DNA from: Lachnospiraceae bacterium
Lineage (GTDB): Bacteria; Bacillota; Clostridia; Lachnospirales; Lachnospiraceae
Assembly: GCA_017461725.1 (NCBI GenBank)
Contig: JAFTXG010000031.1
Coordinates: forward strand, 186,001 to 250,000
DNA: 64,000 bases
Reading direction: 5' to 3'
Numbering within the stretch: position 1 is the stretch's first letter; the number at the start of each line of letters is the position of its first letter. A program made the translations under genes and the position numbers. The notes below the pieces were generated by a model that did not search any database, was not told where the DNA came from, and saw only the letters and a list, made by a program, of their open reading frames with translations. Below are positions 17,488 through 26,295 of this stretch, in pieces.

Positions 17488-17512
17488 TAGAATAATTGTT
17501 GCCAGAAGATGT

Positions 17513-17540
17513 AGGGGCTGGAGTGGTCACTTCAGCCCCT
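17513..17540 (+). terminator. Hairpin after the DUF4143 ATPase
   Basis: AGGGGCTG pairs with CAGCCCCT, with an inner AGTG/CACT extending the stem. The T-rich tail is weak and delayed. Confidence 0.55.
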
Positions 17541-17544
17541 AATA

Positions 17545-17905
17545 CTATCTGTTTTTATCGGTCAAAATGTTATGTGGCGCTGCTTTCACCATATACCACG
17601 GAATCCCTTTCCGTTCACCGGTACATCCGCTGAAATCACATCCATAAATTAAAATGTGCGGATGCAGATAGTTGGATGTGTAGGTCGTCCGGTGCTCATC
17701 AATATCATACTTGTGAATACTGGAGGAGTGGCGGTCGTTGTAGTAGATCGCCCTTTTTGAGGTGAGTAATTCAGCCGGTCCATCTCAGTGAACAGGCTGG
17801 AGTCGAGAGGAATGCACTCATGGGTGGAGACGGTGGAATCTGAACAATCATAAGAGTCTTTGGGGTTGAGGACAACATCGAATCCGATTGCACGACCGGA
17901 AGTCT
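17545..17905 (-). pseudogene. Frameshifted remnant of an unknown gene
   Basis: Reading the minus strand, about 115 codons give a protein-like sequence (GRAIGFDVVLNPKDSYDCSD, then HECIPLDSSLFTEMDRLNY). After a one-base frameshift near 17767 it continues as LTSKRAIYYNDRHSSSIH and HILIYGCDFSGCTGERKGIP, to a TAG at 17545-17547. No start codon with a ribosome binding site exists, and the upstream end is cut by a transporter remnant on the other strand. I do not recognise the family. Confidence 0.5.
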
Positions 17906-17925
17906 TGTGGTAAACTGTGGAAAAG

Positions 17926-18095
17926 GAGCGTTGAATTCCTGTACATACGTGGGCAGTGCTATTTCTACATATGGCATTGCACTGATATCCGAAAGTGCAG
18001 GATGGAAAGTGACCGCGTTTATTTGGTTTATCATCGCAGTGCTGGGGACAGTACTGTGTGCTGCCAGCAGCCGTCTGTGGAACAAGCATATGTAG
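17926..18095 (+). pseudogene. C-terminal remnant of an MFS transporter
   Basis: About 55 codons (GALNSCTYVGSAISTYGIAL, then GWKVTAFIWFIIAVLGTVLC) match the last two membrane helices of organophosphate:antiporter-like major facilitator proteins, ending in a normal stop. The upstream ten or so helices are absent, so this is a tail left by deletion. It directly abuts the unknown minus-strand remnant. Confidence 0.65.
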
Positions 18096-18128
18096 GGTGT
18101 TTCATTCTTGAACAAAAGGAGGAGCATT

Positions 18129-19034
18129 ATGCTGGATGTTCTGACCCGTGCAGGGTGTTTCATTATGATTATTGTCGCAGGCTATGTGCTGCGCAGGGTT
18201 AATTTCTTTAAAGAGGGAGATTTTACCGTACTGTCCAAAATTACATTGAAGATTACATTGCCGGCGGCCTTTGTTTCCAATTTTTCGGGGAAACAGCTGG
18301 ACCCGTCCATGCTTTCTTTTTCCCTTATGGCGCTGGGTGCCGGCATTTTGTACATGATTTTGGGCTATACGGTTAATATGAGAAAAGAACGGGAGGACAG
18401 GGCTTTTGGCGTGTTGAATCTGCCGGGCTATAATATCGGCAATTTTACTCTTCCGTTTTTGCAGAGCTTTCTCGGACCGGCCGGGGTGATCACGGCCAGT
18501 CTGTTTGATGCAGGAAATGCGTTTGTCTGTCTGGGCGGGGCGTTTGGCGTCGCTTCCAGCATCAGGGGAACCGGCAAATTTTCGATTAAGCGTGTGCTGA
18601 AGGCACTGTCACGGTCGGTGGCGTTTTTGACCTGCATTACCATGATGACACTGGGAATGCTGGGGATCACCTTGCCGGGAGCGGTGATTCAGTTGGCAGA
18701 TATAGTCGGTGGAGCAAATGCATTTATTGCCATGCTCATGCTGGGTGTGGGGTTCAAATTCTCCGGAGAAAAGAGTCAGATCGGCATGATCGTCCGACTG
18801 TTGGCGGCTCGCTACGGTGTGGCTCTGGTGCTTGCGACCGTCTTTTACCACCTGCCGCTGGACCAGGAGGTGCGCACGGCGCTGATGGTGCTCGCGTTCA
18901 GCCCGATCAGTTCGTCTGTTCCGGCCTTCACGGAGGAGATGGGCGGGGATGCCGGTCTTTCAGCAGCGGTGAATTCGATGTCGATTATCTGCAGTATGGT
19001 ATTTATGATTAGTATTTTGATGGTTATGCTGTAG
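18129..19034 (+). CDS. AEC family transporter
   Basis: A 301-residue integral membrane protein with about ten hydrophobic segments, in the auxin efflux carrier (AEC) family. Bacterial relatives move malate, malonate or other organic acids. The conserved midpoint LPGYNIGNFTLPFLQSFLGP and the C-terminal FSPISSSVPAFTEEMG blocks fit the family. AGGAGG precedes the ATG at 18129. A start seven codons earlier lies before that site. The substrate cannot be predicted. It sits just right of the decayed island. Confidence 0.88.
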   Translation: MLDVLTRAGCFIMIIVAGYVLRRVNFFKEGDFTVLSKITLKITLPAAFVSNFSGKQLDPSMLSFSLMALGAGILYMILGYTVNMRKEREDRAFGVLNLPGYNIGNFTLPFLQSFLGPAGVITASLFDAGNAFVCLGGAFGVASSIRGTGKFSIKRVLKALSRSVAFLTCITMMTLGMLGITLPGAVIQLADIVGGANAFIAMLMLGVGFKFSGEKSQIGMIVRLLAARYGVALVLATVFYHLPLDQEVRTALMVLAFSPISSSVPAFTEEMGGDAGLSAAVNSMSIICSMVFMISILMVML

Positions 19035-19227
19035 GATAGCCGGGTGGGAGGAAGGTTTACGGCGCTATTTTGATAAGTACTTATTTTTCTGTTCTGGAGG
19101 AAATAGAGCCGCTATTTTGCTGATTTGTTCCTTTATTCATTGCTGCACATATGATAAAATGGGCACATAACCAAAATGGCTTGTCGGATGCAGGATGGAT
19201 TCGGCTGGATAAGGGGGGTGCTGAATC

Positions 19228-19371
19228 ATGACAGCGAGAGAGCGGATGCTTGCACTCAGACTTCTGGAAAAACAGGAGAAAAATCCGGAATACGCAAAGA
19301 AGCTGGGGGTGCAGGTGAAGGTTAATAAAAAAATGGGAAGATCCAAAGATGGAGGGGTTGTGAATGTTTGA
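19228..19371 (+). CDS. 47-residue conserved-looking small protein
   Basis: A short, basic, probably helical protein starting MTARERMLALRLLEKQEKNP with GGGGGG upstream of the ATG. Its end overlaps the start of the next small gene by eight bases, indicating coupling. There is no membrane segment. It is a plausible real gene by ribosome binding site, composition and overlap, but I do not recognise a named family. Confidence 0.6.
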   Translation: MTARERMLALRLLEKQEKNPEYAKKLGVQVKVNKKMGRSKDGGVVNV

Positions 19372-19588
19372 GATAGTTGTTTTGCTTTTGTTTTGCTGGT
19401 TGTTTTTTAAGGCGATCGGGCTTGCATTCAAGGTGGCATGGGGAGCTGCCAAGGTGATTGCGGTCGTTCTCTCGGTGGTGGCGCTGCCGATCCTGATCGT
19501 ATGCCTGCTGTTTGCCGGAGGGTTTGTTTTGCTTCTGCCGGTGGTGCTGATTGCGGCGGCGCTTGGCATTCTCAGGAGTTGCGTGTGA
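19364..19588 (+). CDS. Small two-helix membrane protein
   Basis: A 74-residue, almost wholly hydrophobic protein with two to three membrane helices, no charged active-site-like residues and no recognised family. GGAGGGG precedes the ATG, and the start lies inside the end of the upstream 47-residue ORF. The pair looks like a small operon of unknown purpose. Confidence 0.6.
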   Translation: MFEIVVLLLFCWLFFKAIGLAFKVAWGAAKVIAVVLSVVALPILIVCLLFAGGFVLLLPVVLIAAALGILRSCV

Positions 19589-19694
19589 GTTGCTGTCTGT
19601 CGGAAATAGAGGGCTGACGGCCGACACTTCGGAAACCATGTCAACAGGATATAAACCCAAATTACTCACTTGGGATGAAAGAGGGGGAAAAGAG

Positions 19695-20192
19695 ATGAGA
19701 CTCTACATAAAACAAAAGGTATTTTCTTGGGGCGATAAATTTACCGTGAAGGACGAAAACGGCTTTGATAAGTATGTGGTCGAGGGGGAGGTTTTCTCCT
19801 GGGGCAAAAAACTTCATGTTTATGACATGACGGGCCGTGAGGTGGCGTTCATCAAGCAGGAGGTCTGGAGCTGGATGCCCAGATACTATGTGTTCTGCGG
19901 CGATGAGCAGGTGGCGGAGATTAAGAAGGAGTTTACCTTCTTCTTCCCCAAGTACAGGATCGAGGGGCTTGGCTGGGAGATCGACGGCAGTTTTATGGCC
20001 CATGAATATCAGATCACTCAGGGCGGTCAGCCGATTGTTTCCATCAGTAAGGAGTGGATGACCTGGGGTGATAGCTACGAGCTGGATATTGCAGATCCCG
20101 CCGACGAGATTGTGGCGCTGGCGGTGGTGCTGACCATCGACTGTGTGACGGAGTCAAATTCAGGCGGCAGTGTGACCATATCCAGTAACTGA
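19695..20192 (+). CDS. LURP-one/YxjI family protein
   Basis: A 165-residue soluble beta-rich protein of the LURP-one-related (YxjI) family, related to tubby-like folds. The repeated pattern (KQKVFSWGDKFTVKDENG, EVFSWGKKLHVYDMTGREVA) is characteristic, as is the final ADEIVALAVVLTIDCV. The biochemical role is not established in bacteria. The ATG at 19695 follows GAGGGGGAAAAGAG. An upstream in-frame start at 19551 would overlap the preceding gene and add an unrelated segment. DUF975 follows in the same direction only 35 bases on. Confidence 0.85.
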   Translation: MRLYIKQKVFSWGDKFTVKDENGFDKYVVEGEVFSWGKKLHVYDMTGREVAFIKQEVWSWMPRYYVFCGDEQVAEIKKEFTFFFPKYRIEGLGWEIDGSFMAHEYQITQGGQPIVSISKEWMTWGDSYELDIADPADEIVALAVVLTIDCVTESNSGGSVTISSN

Positions 20193-20227
20193 GGTAAATG
20201 TGTTGGCCAAATGAGAGGGGGATTATT

Positions 20228-21028
20228 ATGATGTATGCATATGATTTCAGGAAAATTGCACGGGATGCCCTGCGCGGCAGATGGGGGCTTGCGGTGATCA
20301 CCGGAGTGATCGCCACGCTGCTGGGCGGTGCGGCCTCGATCGGACCGGAGCTGGAGTTGAAAATCAGTGATTCCGGCAGAAACATTGGGGTTGCGGTTGG
20401 CGGTCAGCAGATATTCACCACTGCAGAGACAGCACATTTTACATACTTTCCTGTGCTTAGCGGTGTGTTGATCGGAGTGGTTTCACTCATTGTTGTGATT
20501 GGATTAATTGTGGGTGCGCTGTATTTTATTCTCGGAAGTGTGATTGAGGTCGGATATTCCAGGTTTAATCTGGAACTGGTGGATCCGGTGGATCAACAGA
20601 AAAACCCGGATATGGGAGTGGTGTTTGGGTATTTCTCCCGCTGGAAGACTACTGCTGTGGCAAAATTGCTGCAGAGTGTGTACATTTTTCTTTGGTCGCT
20701 GTTGTTGATTATTCCCGGTATCGTTGCCAGTTACAGTTACGCGATGACTAAATACATTCTGGCCGAGCGCCCGGAGTTGACAGCGAGTGAGGCAATCCAG
20801 CTCTCGAAAGAGATGATGTACGGCAATCGCTGGCGCCTGTTCTGCCTTCAGTTCAGTTTTATCGGATGGGCAATCCTCAGTGCCCTGACACTGGGAATCG
20901 GAAACCTGTGGCTGAACCCTTATACGGAGGCTGCTACCGCAGCATTTTACCGGGAGATTTCGGGGACCTGGTATGTGGGTAAGACAGAGGAAGCGGGTTT
21001 TGCAGCAGGCTTTAGCGAAACGGTTTAA
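20228..21028 (+). CDS. DUF975 family membrane protein
   Basis: A 266-residue membrane protein with about five to six hydrophobic segments. The N-terminal RKIARDALRGRWGLAV and the central IIPGIVASYSYAMTKYILAE followed by SEAIQLSKEMMYGNRWRLF identify DUF975, common in Firmicutes and of unknown function. AGAGGGGG precedes the ATG at 20228. It is probably co-expressed with the YxjI-like gene before it and the coiled-coil gene after it. Confidence 0.88.
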   Translation: MMYAYDFRKIARDALRGRWGLAVITGVIATLLGGAASIGPELELKISDSGRNIGVAVGGQQIFTTAETAHFTYFPVLSGVLIGVVSLIVVIGLIVGALYFILGSVIEVGYSRFNLELVDPVDQQKNPDMGVVFGYFSRWKTTAVAKLLQSVYIFLWSLLLIIPGIVASYSYAMTKYILAERPELTASEAIQLSKEMMYGNRWRLFCLQFSFIGWAILSALTLGIGNLWLNPYTEAATAAFYREISGTWYVGKTEEAGFAAGFSETV

Positions 21029-21060
21029 TACATTCGTTTCATGCAGTATGGGAGGGTGAC

Positions 21061-21999
21061 GTGACGAATTATGATGATAATCTGCTGCAGCTTCAGCAGA
21101 AGGTTGCGCAGAAAAAACAGTTGGAAGCAAAGCTAAAGGAATTGAATAATCAGCGCCGCATCTTTGACCAGAAAGTGCTTGAGTTCAAGGCCGAACTCAG
21201 CAGCGAGCAGGAGGACGTGGATAAGCTGGAGGGCAGAAGTCTGGCAAACTATTTCTTCCGGATTGTTGGAAAGATGGACGAAATGCTGGACGCGGAGTAT
21301 CAGCAGGTGGCGGCGGCGAAGGTTAAACTGGAGGCGGCTGAACGGCAGCTGGCCGCGGTGGATAGCCGTATATGGGAGCTTCAGGCGCAGATCAGAGAGT
21401 TTCACGGTTGTGAACAGGCTTATTCCGCTGCGTTGGAGAAAAAGCGCACCGAAGTAAAGCGCGCAGGTACTCCAGCCGGCGAGGAGATCCTGAAGCTTGA
21501 GGAAAAGATTGCGTTTTTGGAGAGCCAGAAGGTCGAGATCAAAGAGGCACTGGCTGCCGGACATAGTGCGCAGGGAGTCGCTGACAGTGTTCTGAAGGAG
21601 CTGGACGAGGCGAACAGCTGGAATACCTTCGATATGATTGGCGGCGGTGGCGTCATCACTCACATGGCCAAGCACAGCCATCTGGATGACGCACAGGACA
21701 TGATCGAATACCTGCAGGGTAAGCTCTGCACGTTTAAATCGGAGCTGGCAGATATCAATGTCCATGCAAATATGCAGGTCAATATCGAAGGTTTCCTGCG
21801 ATTTGCCGATTACTTTTTCGATGGATTGTTTGTCGACTGGACCATAGGCGGTCAGATCCGCGAATCCCGGGATTCAGTGTATGGGGTGAGGTGCCAGATT
21901 CGTACAGCCATTGATAAGCTGTACAACCTGGAGAAGGAGGCAGACAGGGAGATCGGGGCGCTGAGGGCGAAGATCGAAGCTTTGCTGGTAGAGGCATAG
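21061..21999 (+). CDS. Coiled-coil protein of unknown function
   Basis: A 312-residue soluble protein. Long coiled coils occupy about residues 5-60, 80-130 and 140-165, and again near the C-terminus (AIDKLYNLEKEADREIGALR). The middle has a glycine-rich loop, MIGGGGVITHMAKHSHLDDA. No catalytic motif is recognised. The start is GTG, with GGGAGGGTG a few bases before it. It follows DUF975 by 32 bases, so the two are probably in one operon. Confidence 0.8.
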   Translation: MTNYDDNLLQLQQKVAQKKQLEAKLKELNNQRRIFDQKVLEFKAELSSEQEDVDKLEGRSLANYFFRIVGKMDEMLDAEYQQVAAAKVKLEAAERQLAAVDSRIWELQAQIREFHGCEQAYSAALEKKRTEVKRAGTPAGEEILKLEEKIAFLESQKVEIKEALAAGHSAQGVADSVLKELDEANSWNTFDMIGGGGVITHMAKHSHLDDAQDMIEYLQGKLCTFKSELADINVHANMQVNIEGFLRFADYFFDGLFVDWTIGGQIRESRDSVYGVRCQIRTAIDKLYNLEKEADREIGALRAKIEALLVEA

Positions 22000-22017
22000 A
22001 ATAATATTGTATCGATG

Positions 22018-22051
22018 GCGGTGGTCTGTTTTTAGGCTGCCGCTATTTTTT
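22018..22051 (+). terminator. Weak terminator-like hairpin
   Basis: A short GCGGT/GCCGC stem around a T-rich loop is followed by TATTTTTT. It lies between the coiled-coil gene and gnd. The stem is short, so this is tentative. Confidence 0.35.
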
Positions 22052-22131
22052 CGGAATTATTGAAACCGGGATGTCCAAATCTGCTGTAGAGTGGTATACT
22101 AAGGTTATATATATCACAAGGAGGTCGGAAT

Positions 22132-23580
22132 ATGAAAAAAGCGGATATCGGTCTGGTCGGTCTGGCGGTCATGGGTGAAAACCTGGTCATGAACATGGAG
22201 TCCAAGGGCTTTACCGTGGCGGTCTACAACCGCACCATAGAGAAGGTGAAGCGGTTCGTCGAGGGACGGGCGGCAGGCAAACATATCATCGGCACCTACT
22301 CGCTGGACGAGCTGGTGGCAAATCTGGAGAGACCCCGCAAGGTCATGATGATGGTCAAGGCTGGACAGGCGGTGGATTCGCTGATCGAGCAGCTGATTCC
22401 CCTTCTGGATGAGGGTGATATTCTGATCGACGGCGGGAATAGCCACTTCCCCGACACGATCCGGCGCACCGCGTATGTGGAGAGCAAGGGCCTTCTGTAT
22501 GTGGGCTGTGGTGTCTCCGGCGGCGAGGAGGGTGCGCTGAAGGGGCCGTCCCTGATGCCCGGCGGCTCTGTGGCGGCATGGCCCCAGGTGAAGCCGATTT
22601 TCCAGGCGGTCTGTGCGAAGGTGGGCGACGAAGCCTGCTGTGACTGGGTCGGAGAGAACGGTGCCGGCCACTTTGTGAAGATGGTACATAACGGCATCGA
22701 GTACGGCGATATGCAGCTGATCTGTGAGGCATATCAGCTGATGAGAGATGGTCTGGGCATGAGTGCGGAGGAGATGCACCGGGTGTTCGCCGCGTGGAAT
22801 CAGACCGAGCTGGACAGCTATCTCGTTGAGATCACCCGCGATATTCTGGGCTATAGAGACGAAAACGGTGAGATCACCGTGGACCATATTTTGGACACTG
22901 CCGGACAAAAGGGCACCGGAAAGTGGACGGCCATCGCGTCGCTGGACGAGGGTATCCCGCTGACGCTGATTGGCGAGTCTGTATACTCCCGTTGTCTGTC
23001 CGCCATGAAGGATGAGCGGGTGAAGGCTTCGCAGGTATTCCCCAGAGAGAGTCCCGTGTTTGAGGGGGATAAGGCCGAGTTTATCGAGTGCATCCGCAGG
23101 GCGCTGTACGCCAGCAAGATCATTTCCTACGCACAGGGCTACGCATTGATGCGTTCTGCGGCGAAGACCTACGGCTGGAATCTGAACTATGGCGGCATTG
23201 CCCTGATGTGGAGAGGCGGCTGTATCATCCGCAGTGTGTTCCTGGGAAAAATCAAGGAAGCCTACGACAAAAATCCCGCCCTGGAAAATCTTCTCCTGGA
23301 CGATTATTTCAGCGAGACCATCCGGTCACTGGTTCCCGCGTGGAGAGAGGTGGTCGCATGGGCGGTCAAGTCCGGCATTCCGATGCCCGCATTCTCCAGT
23401 GCGCTGAGCTATTTTGACGGATATACCACAGCCTGCCTGCCGGCAAATCTGCTTCAGGCCCAGAGGGACTATTTCGGCGCCCACACCTATGAGCGCATCG
23501 ATCAGCCCCGGGGACAGTTCTTTCATACCAACTGGACGGGGCACGGAGGAGATACTGCAGCAGGAACGTATAATGCGTAA
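22132..23580 (+). CDS. gnd: 6-phosphogluconate dehydrogenase, decarboxylating
   Basis: A 482-residue enzyme of the oxidative pentose phosphate pathway converting 6-phosphogluconate to ribulose 5-phosphate, CO2 and NADPH. The Rossmann motif GLVGLAVMGENL (about 8-19) opens the protein. CGVSGGEEGA (about 127-136) is the substrate-binding signature, and VHNGIEYGDMQ carries the catalytic Lys/Asn region. RGQFFHTNW and GHGGDTAAGTY close the long-form C-terminus. AAGGAGG precedes the ATG. It is monocistronic by appearance, with a terminator at 23640. Confidence 0.97.
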   Translation: MKKADIGLVGLAVMGENLVMNMESKGFTVAVYNRTIEKVKRFVEGRAAGKHIIGTYSLDELVANLERPRKVMMMVKAGQAVDSLIEQLIPLLDEGDILIDGGNSHFPDTIRRTAYVESKGLLYVGCGVSGGEEGALKGPSLMPGGSVAAWPQVKPIFQAVCAKVGDEACCDWVGENGAGHFVKMVHNGIEYGDMQLICEAYQLMRDGLGMSAEEMHRVFAAWNQTELDSYLVEITRDILGYRDENGEITVDHILDTAGQKGTGKWTAIASLDEGIPLTLIGESVYSRCLSAMKDERVKASQVFPRESPVFEGDKAEFIECIRRALYASKIISYAQGYALMRSAAKTYGWNLNYGGIALMWRGGCIIRSVFLGKIKEAYDKNPALENLLLDDYFSETIRSLVPAWREVVAWAVKSGIPMPAFSSALSYFDGYTTACLPANLLQAQRDYFGAHTYERIDQPRGQFFHTNWTGHGGDTAAGTYNA

Positions 23581-23639
23581 ATGAGAATGAGATAAAACCG
23601 AGATAATCATCTGCGGATACGATTGAAATCCGATAGCGG

Positions 23640-23673
23640 AGCCCCGGAGCTTGTGGAATGCGCCGGGGCTTTA
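23640..23673 (+). terminator. Intrinsic terminator after gnd
   Basis: AGCCCCGG (23640-23647) pairs with CCGGGGCT (23663-23670), with a short T-containing tail. Confidence 0.65.
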
Positions 23674-23823
23674 CTGATGCCTATCAACAGGAGCGGAACA
23701 TCTGATCCTGAGCCTGACTGTTTCGATATACAAAATTTGAATGATTCTGAAAAACGCAAAAAGACAAGCGAAAAAGACCGCCCAAAAGAAGGGTTCTGCG
23801 GGGAGGAAGTCAAAAAGTGGGCA

Positions 23824-23852
23824 TTTACTCTAATTGCAAAAAATGATATTCT
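23824..23852 (+). promoter_or_regulatory. Possible promoter of the membrane AraC regulator
   Basis: TTTACT and TATTCT are separated by 17 bases, about 75 bases before the start codon. Both hexamers are imperfect. Confidence 0.4.
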
Positions 23853-23932
23853 ATTTAAGAGAAAGTGATAAATCGGTGGGATAAATCGCGCGATCGGTAG
23901 TGCAAAATGATGAAGAAGTAAAGGAGAGCATT

Positions 23933-26227
23933 ATGTGTAACGGCAGCAACAAAATTCGTGTAAGCAAAATTTATAAACGTTTTATCCTCAGCTTTTTGAT
24001 TGTTTTATTGCTGCCGGTCATTTGCTTTGCCTTTATCTTCCTGCAGAATTACCGGGAGATATATCGCGAAAAGGTGTTGAATCTGGCACAAAACTCTCTG
24101 GAGGCTTCCGTGATGGAGCTGGAGCGAACGACAGAAGGTCTGGAGAGCTTTGTGGCGTATAATCTGATGGCGGAAAGTATATCCGAGACTGTCCTGCTGA
24201 AGGATTACAGCGCAGAGCAGATAACGAATATTATCAGCGCGGAGATGATTGCCCAGCCCATTCTTGAGAGCATCAGTTATTATAACTCGCTGACTCCGGA
24301 TACGATTTATGTGATAAACGGGACCTATGAATTGAAATACTATGCGTCAAGCCATATGTATATGGCCAACAAAGAATACCTGCTGGAACAGCTGAATAAT
24401 CCCGAAAATGTGGGCTGGACGGTCTGGGAGCGGATGAATGCCACAAAGGAGGGCAGTGAACCCACATTGATGTATATCAGCAGGACATGGAAGCGGGAAT
24501 GCTGGCTGTTTCTGATTTCTGTGGAGCAGTTGGATGCGATCATCAATGCGGAACAGTCCGTCACTGTGCTGCAGGACCGGGAGGGGAAACGGTTATATCC
24601 CTTCGTGTCGGGGGAGAGCCCGGACACGCCGGAGTTTGACGGCGATGAGGAAGGGTATTGTGAGATAACAGTGTCGGCTTCAAACGGAAGCTTTACCCTG
24701 ACCAGATACATCGACGAGGACTATCTGTTTGCGGAGGTCAATGCCTGGCAGAATTATTTCTTTACGGTGATTATCGCAGTTCTGCTGGCCGGAGGTATTC
24801 TGATTCTGCTGTTGACCACGTTTAACGAGCATCCGATCAGAAAGCTGCAGCGGGACTGGAGAAAGAAGATTCCTGACATGCCGGAAAACATCATGGGGCT
24901 GGAGGCCCTGCAGTTTGCCATGAAGTCCATGGAAGAACAGGTCATCATCACGGAGACCAGGCAGAAGAAAAACCATCTGCTGCTTCAGCTGATCTATGGC
25001 AAGGATTGTGAGACGGAAAATTTCCGGAAACGGATGAAGGATGCCGGGCTTTTTTTGCACGCCGAGGTTTACCGGGTGCTCATAGCGGTTTCTGACGAGG
25101 CGCAGGAGGTGAGCATCAACAAACTGGGTGTTTATCTGGACATGTTTCGGGAGGAAGGGTTTGAACTGAGGGTGATTGAAACCTCCAGCGCCGATGCGTC
25201 AATCATTATTGCGGGAATGACCAGGGCTTCGGAAAAGGAACTGAAGAATAAATTGCTGCAGATAGTCGATGAGATTGACCGGAGTGTAAATAAGAAAATT
25301 TCTGTCTATGTGGGTGGGAAATACGAGGAATGGGGAAAAATCCATCTGTCCTATACACAGGCACTTTCCAGCAGACAGAATAAAGAGCACAGTAAGGCGG
25401 CCAAGGAACATAGAGACGGTGCCAAGCGGGTGATTTATTACCAGCCGGCGACCCGTAAGGATATCGGCAAATTCCACTATCCCAGTGCGGAATTAAATAC
25501 ACTGTATACGGCATTGGTGGAAACGGATATGGACAAGGCATCGGCTGTCACAGAGAGACTGGTGGAAATCCTGCAAAAGCAGAGCGAAAATCGGTTTATC
25601 AGTGTGTCGCTGTACTATGATGTCCTGAATATCTATTACGGTGCGCAGGCCAAGCTGGATCTTGACATCGATTCAAATGTTCTCGAGGTTGACCTTCTGG
25701 AGATGCAGACTAATCTTGATGTGATACAGATGATTCTCCGCATTCGGGATCAGTTTCGAAGCTATATCGAGAGCTACCGTCAGTGCAATGCGAACGAGAA
25801 CGTCAGGGGTCAGACGGAAACATCTGTGCGAAATGCGGGGACCACGAGCGATGCAGGAAAAGATGCGAAGAAGGAAGATAATATTATCACGCGGGTGTTG
25901 GCATTTATTGATGAGAACAGTCATTCCTGTGACCTGAGCGTGAGCATGATTTCAGACTATTTTAATATGTCCATCTCTAACCTGAGTCATCGTTTCAAGG
26001 CGCAGACAAACCGGACGATCTCCGATTATGTCACGGAGAAAAAGTTTGGATATGCCGGGGAACTGCTGCTCACGACGGATTACAGTGTTCAGAAAATTGC
26101 CTCCATGACGGGCTACAGCCAGCCCGCCAGCTTTATCCGGAAATTCAAGCAGTATTATGGCATGACGCCGGTGGAGTACAGAAATTCCGGCGGCGGGAGC
26201 AGGGATACAGAGGAAGAGACAGAATAA
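23933..26227 (+). CDS. Membrane-bound AraC family sensor-regulator
   Basis: A 764-residue protein of the type that senses an external ligand and binds DNA directly. A membrane helix (about 17-37) precedes a large extracellular sensor of about 235 residues, with a second helix at about 277-300. The cytoplasmic linker (about 310-640) is followed by a C-terminal AraC helix-turn-helix pair (about 660-750; LSVSMISDYFNMSISNLSHRF and QKIASMTGYSQPASFIRKFKQ). AAAGGAGAG precedes the ATG at 23933. In Clostridia such proteins typically regulate adjacent LplB/YtcP-type sugar transporters, as here. It heads the locus running to 37.6 kb and is its likely activator. Confidence 0.9.
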   Translation: MCNGSNKIRVSKIYKRFILSFLIVLLLPVICFAFIFLQNYREIYREKVLNLAQNSLEASVMELERTTEGLESFVAYNLMAESISETVLLKDYSAEQITNIISAEMIAQPILESISYYNSLTPDTIYVINGTYELKYYASSHMYMANKEYLLEQLNNPENVGWTVWERMNATKEGSEPTLMYISRTWKRECWLFLISVEQLDAIINAEQSVTVLQDREGKRLYPFVSGESPDTPEFDGDEEGYCEITVSASNGSFTLTRYIDEDYLFAEVNAWQNYFFTVIIAVLLAGGILILLLTTFNEHPIRKLQRDWRKKIPDMPENIMGLEALQFAMKSMEEQVIITETRQKKNHLLLQLIYGKDCETENFRKRMKDAGLFLHAEVYRVLIAVSDEAQEVSINKLGVYLDMFREEGFELRVIETSSADASIIIAGMTRASEKELKNKLLQIVDEIDRSVNKKISVYVGGKYEEWGKIHLSYTQALSSRQNKEHSKAAKEHRDGAKRVIYYQPATRKDIGKFHYPSAELNTLYTALVETDMDKASAVTERLVEILQKQSENRFISVSLYYDVLNIYYGAQAKLDLDIDSNVLEVDLLEMQTNLDVIQMILRIRDQFRSYIESYRQCNANENVRGQTETSVRNAGTTSDAGKDAKKEDNIITRVLAFIDENSHSCDLSVSMISDYFNMSISNLSHRFKAQTNRTISDYVTEKKFGYAGELLLTTDYSVQKIASMTGYSQPASFIRKFKQYYGMTPVEYRNSGGGSRDTEEETE

Positions 26228-26295
26228 AGAATGCTTTTATAGAAAATTTAAAAGAGATATCTCGAAAAAGGATTTTAAGGGAGGATTCGAGGGAA

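Larger units (their letters stand above)
23581..23932 (+). other. Intergenic region gnd to AraC regulator
   Basis: The 352 bases hold the gnd terminator and a likely promoter for the AraC regulator. An 81-codon open frame across it has no ribosome binding site and includes the terminator arms, so I do not call it a gene. Confidence 0.6.

Noticed and set aside
23623..23868. An 81-codon open frame between gnd and the AraC regulator
   Set aside because: It includes both arms of the gnd terminator and has no ribosome binding site.
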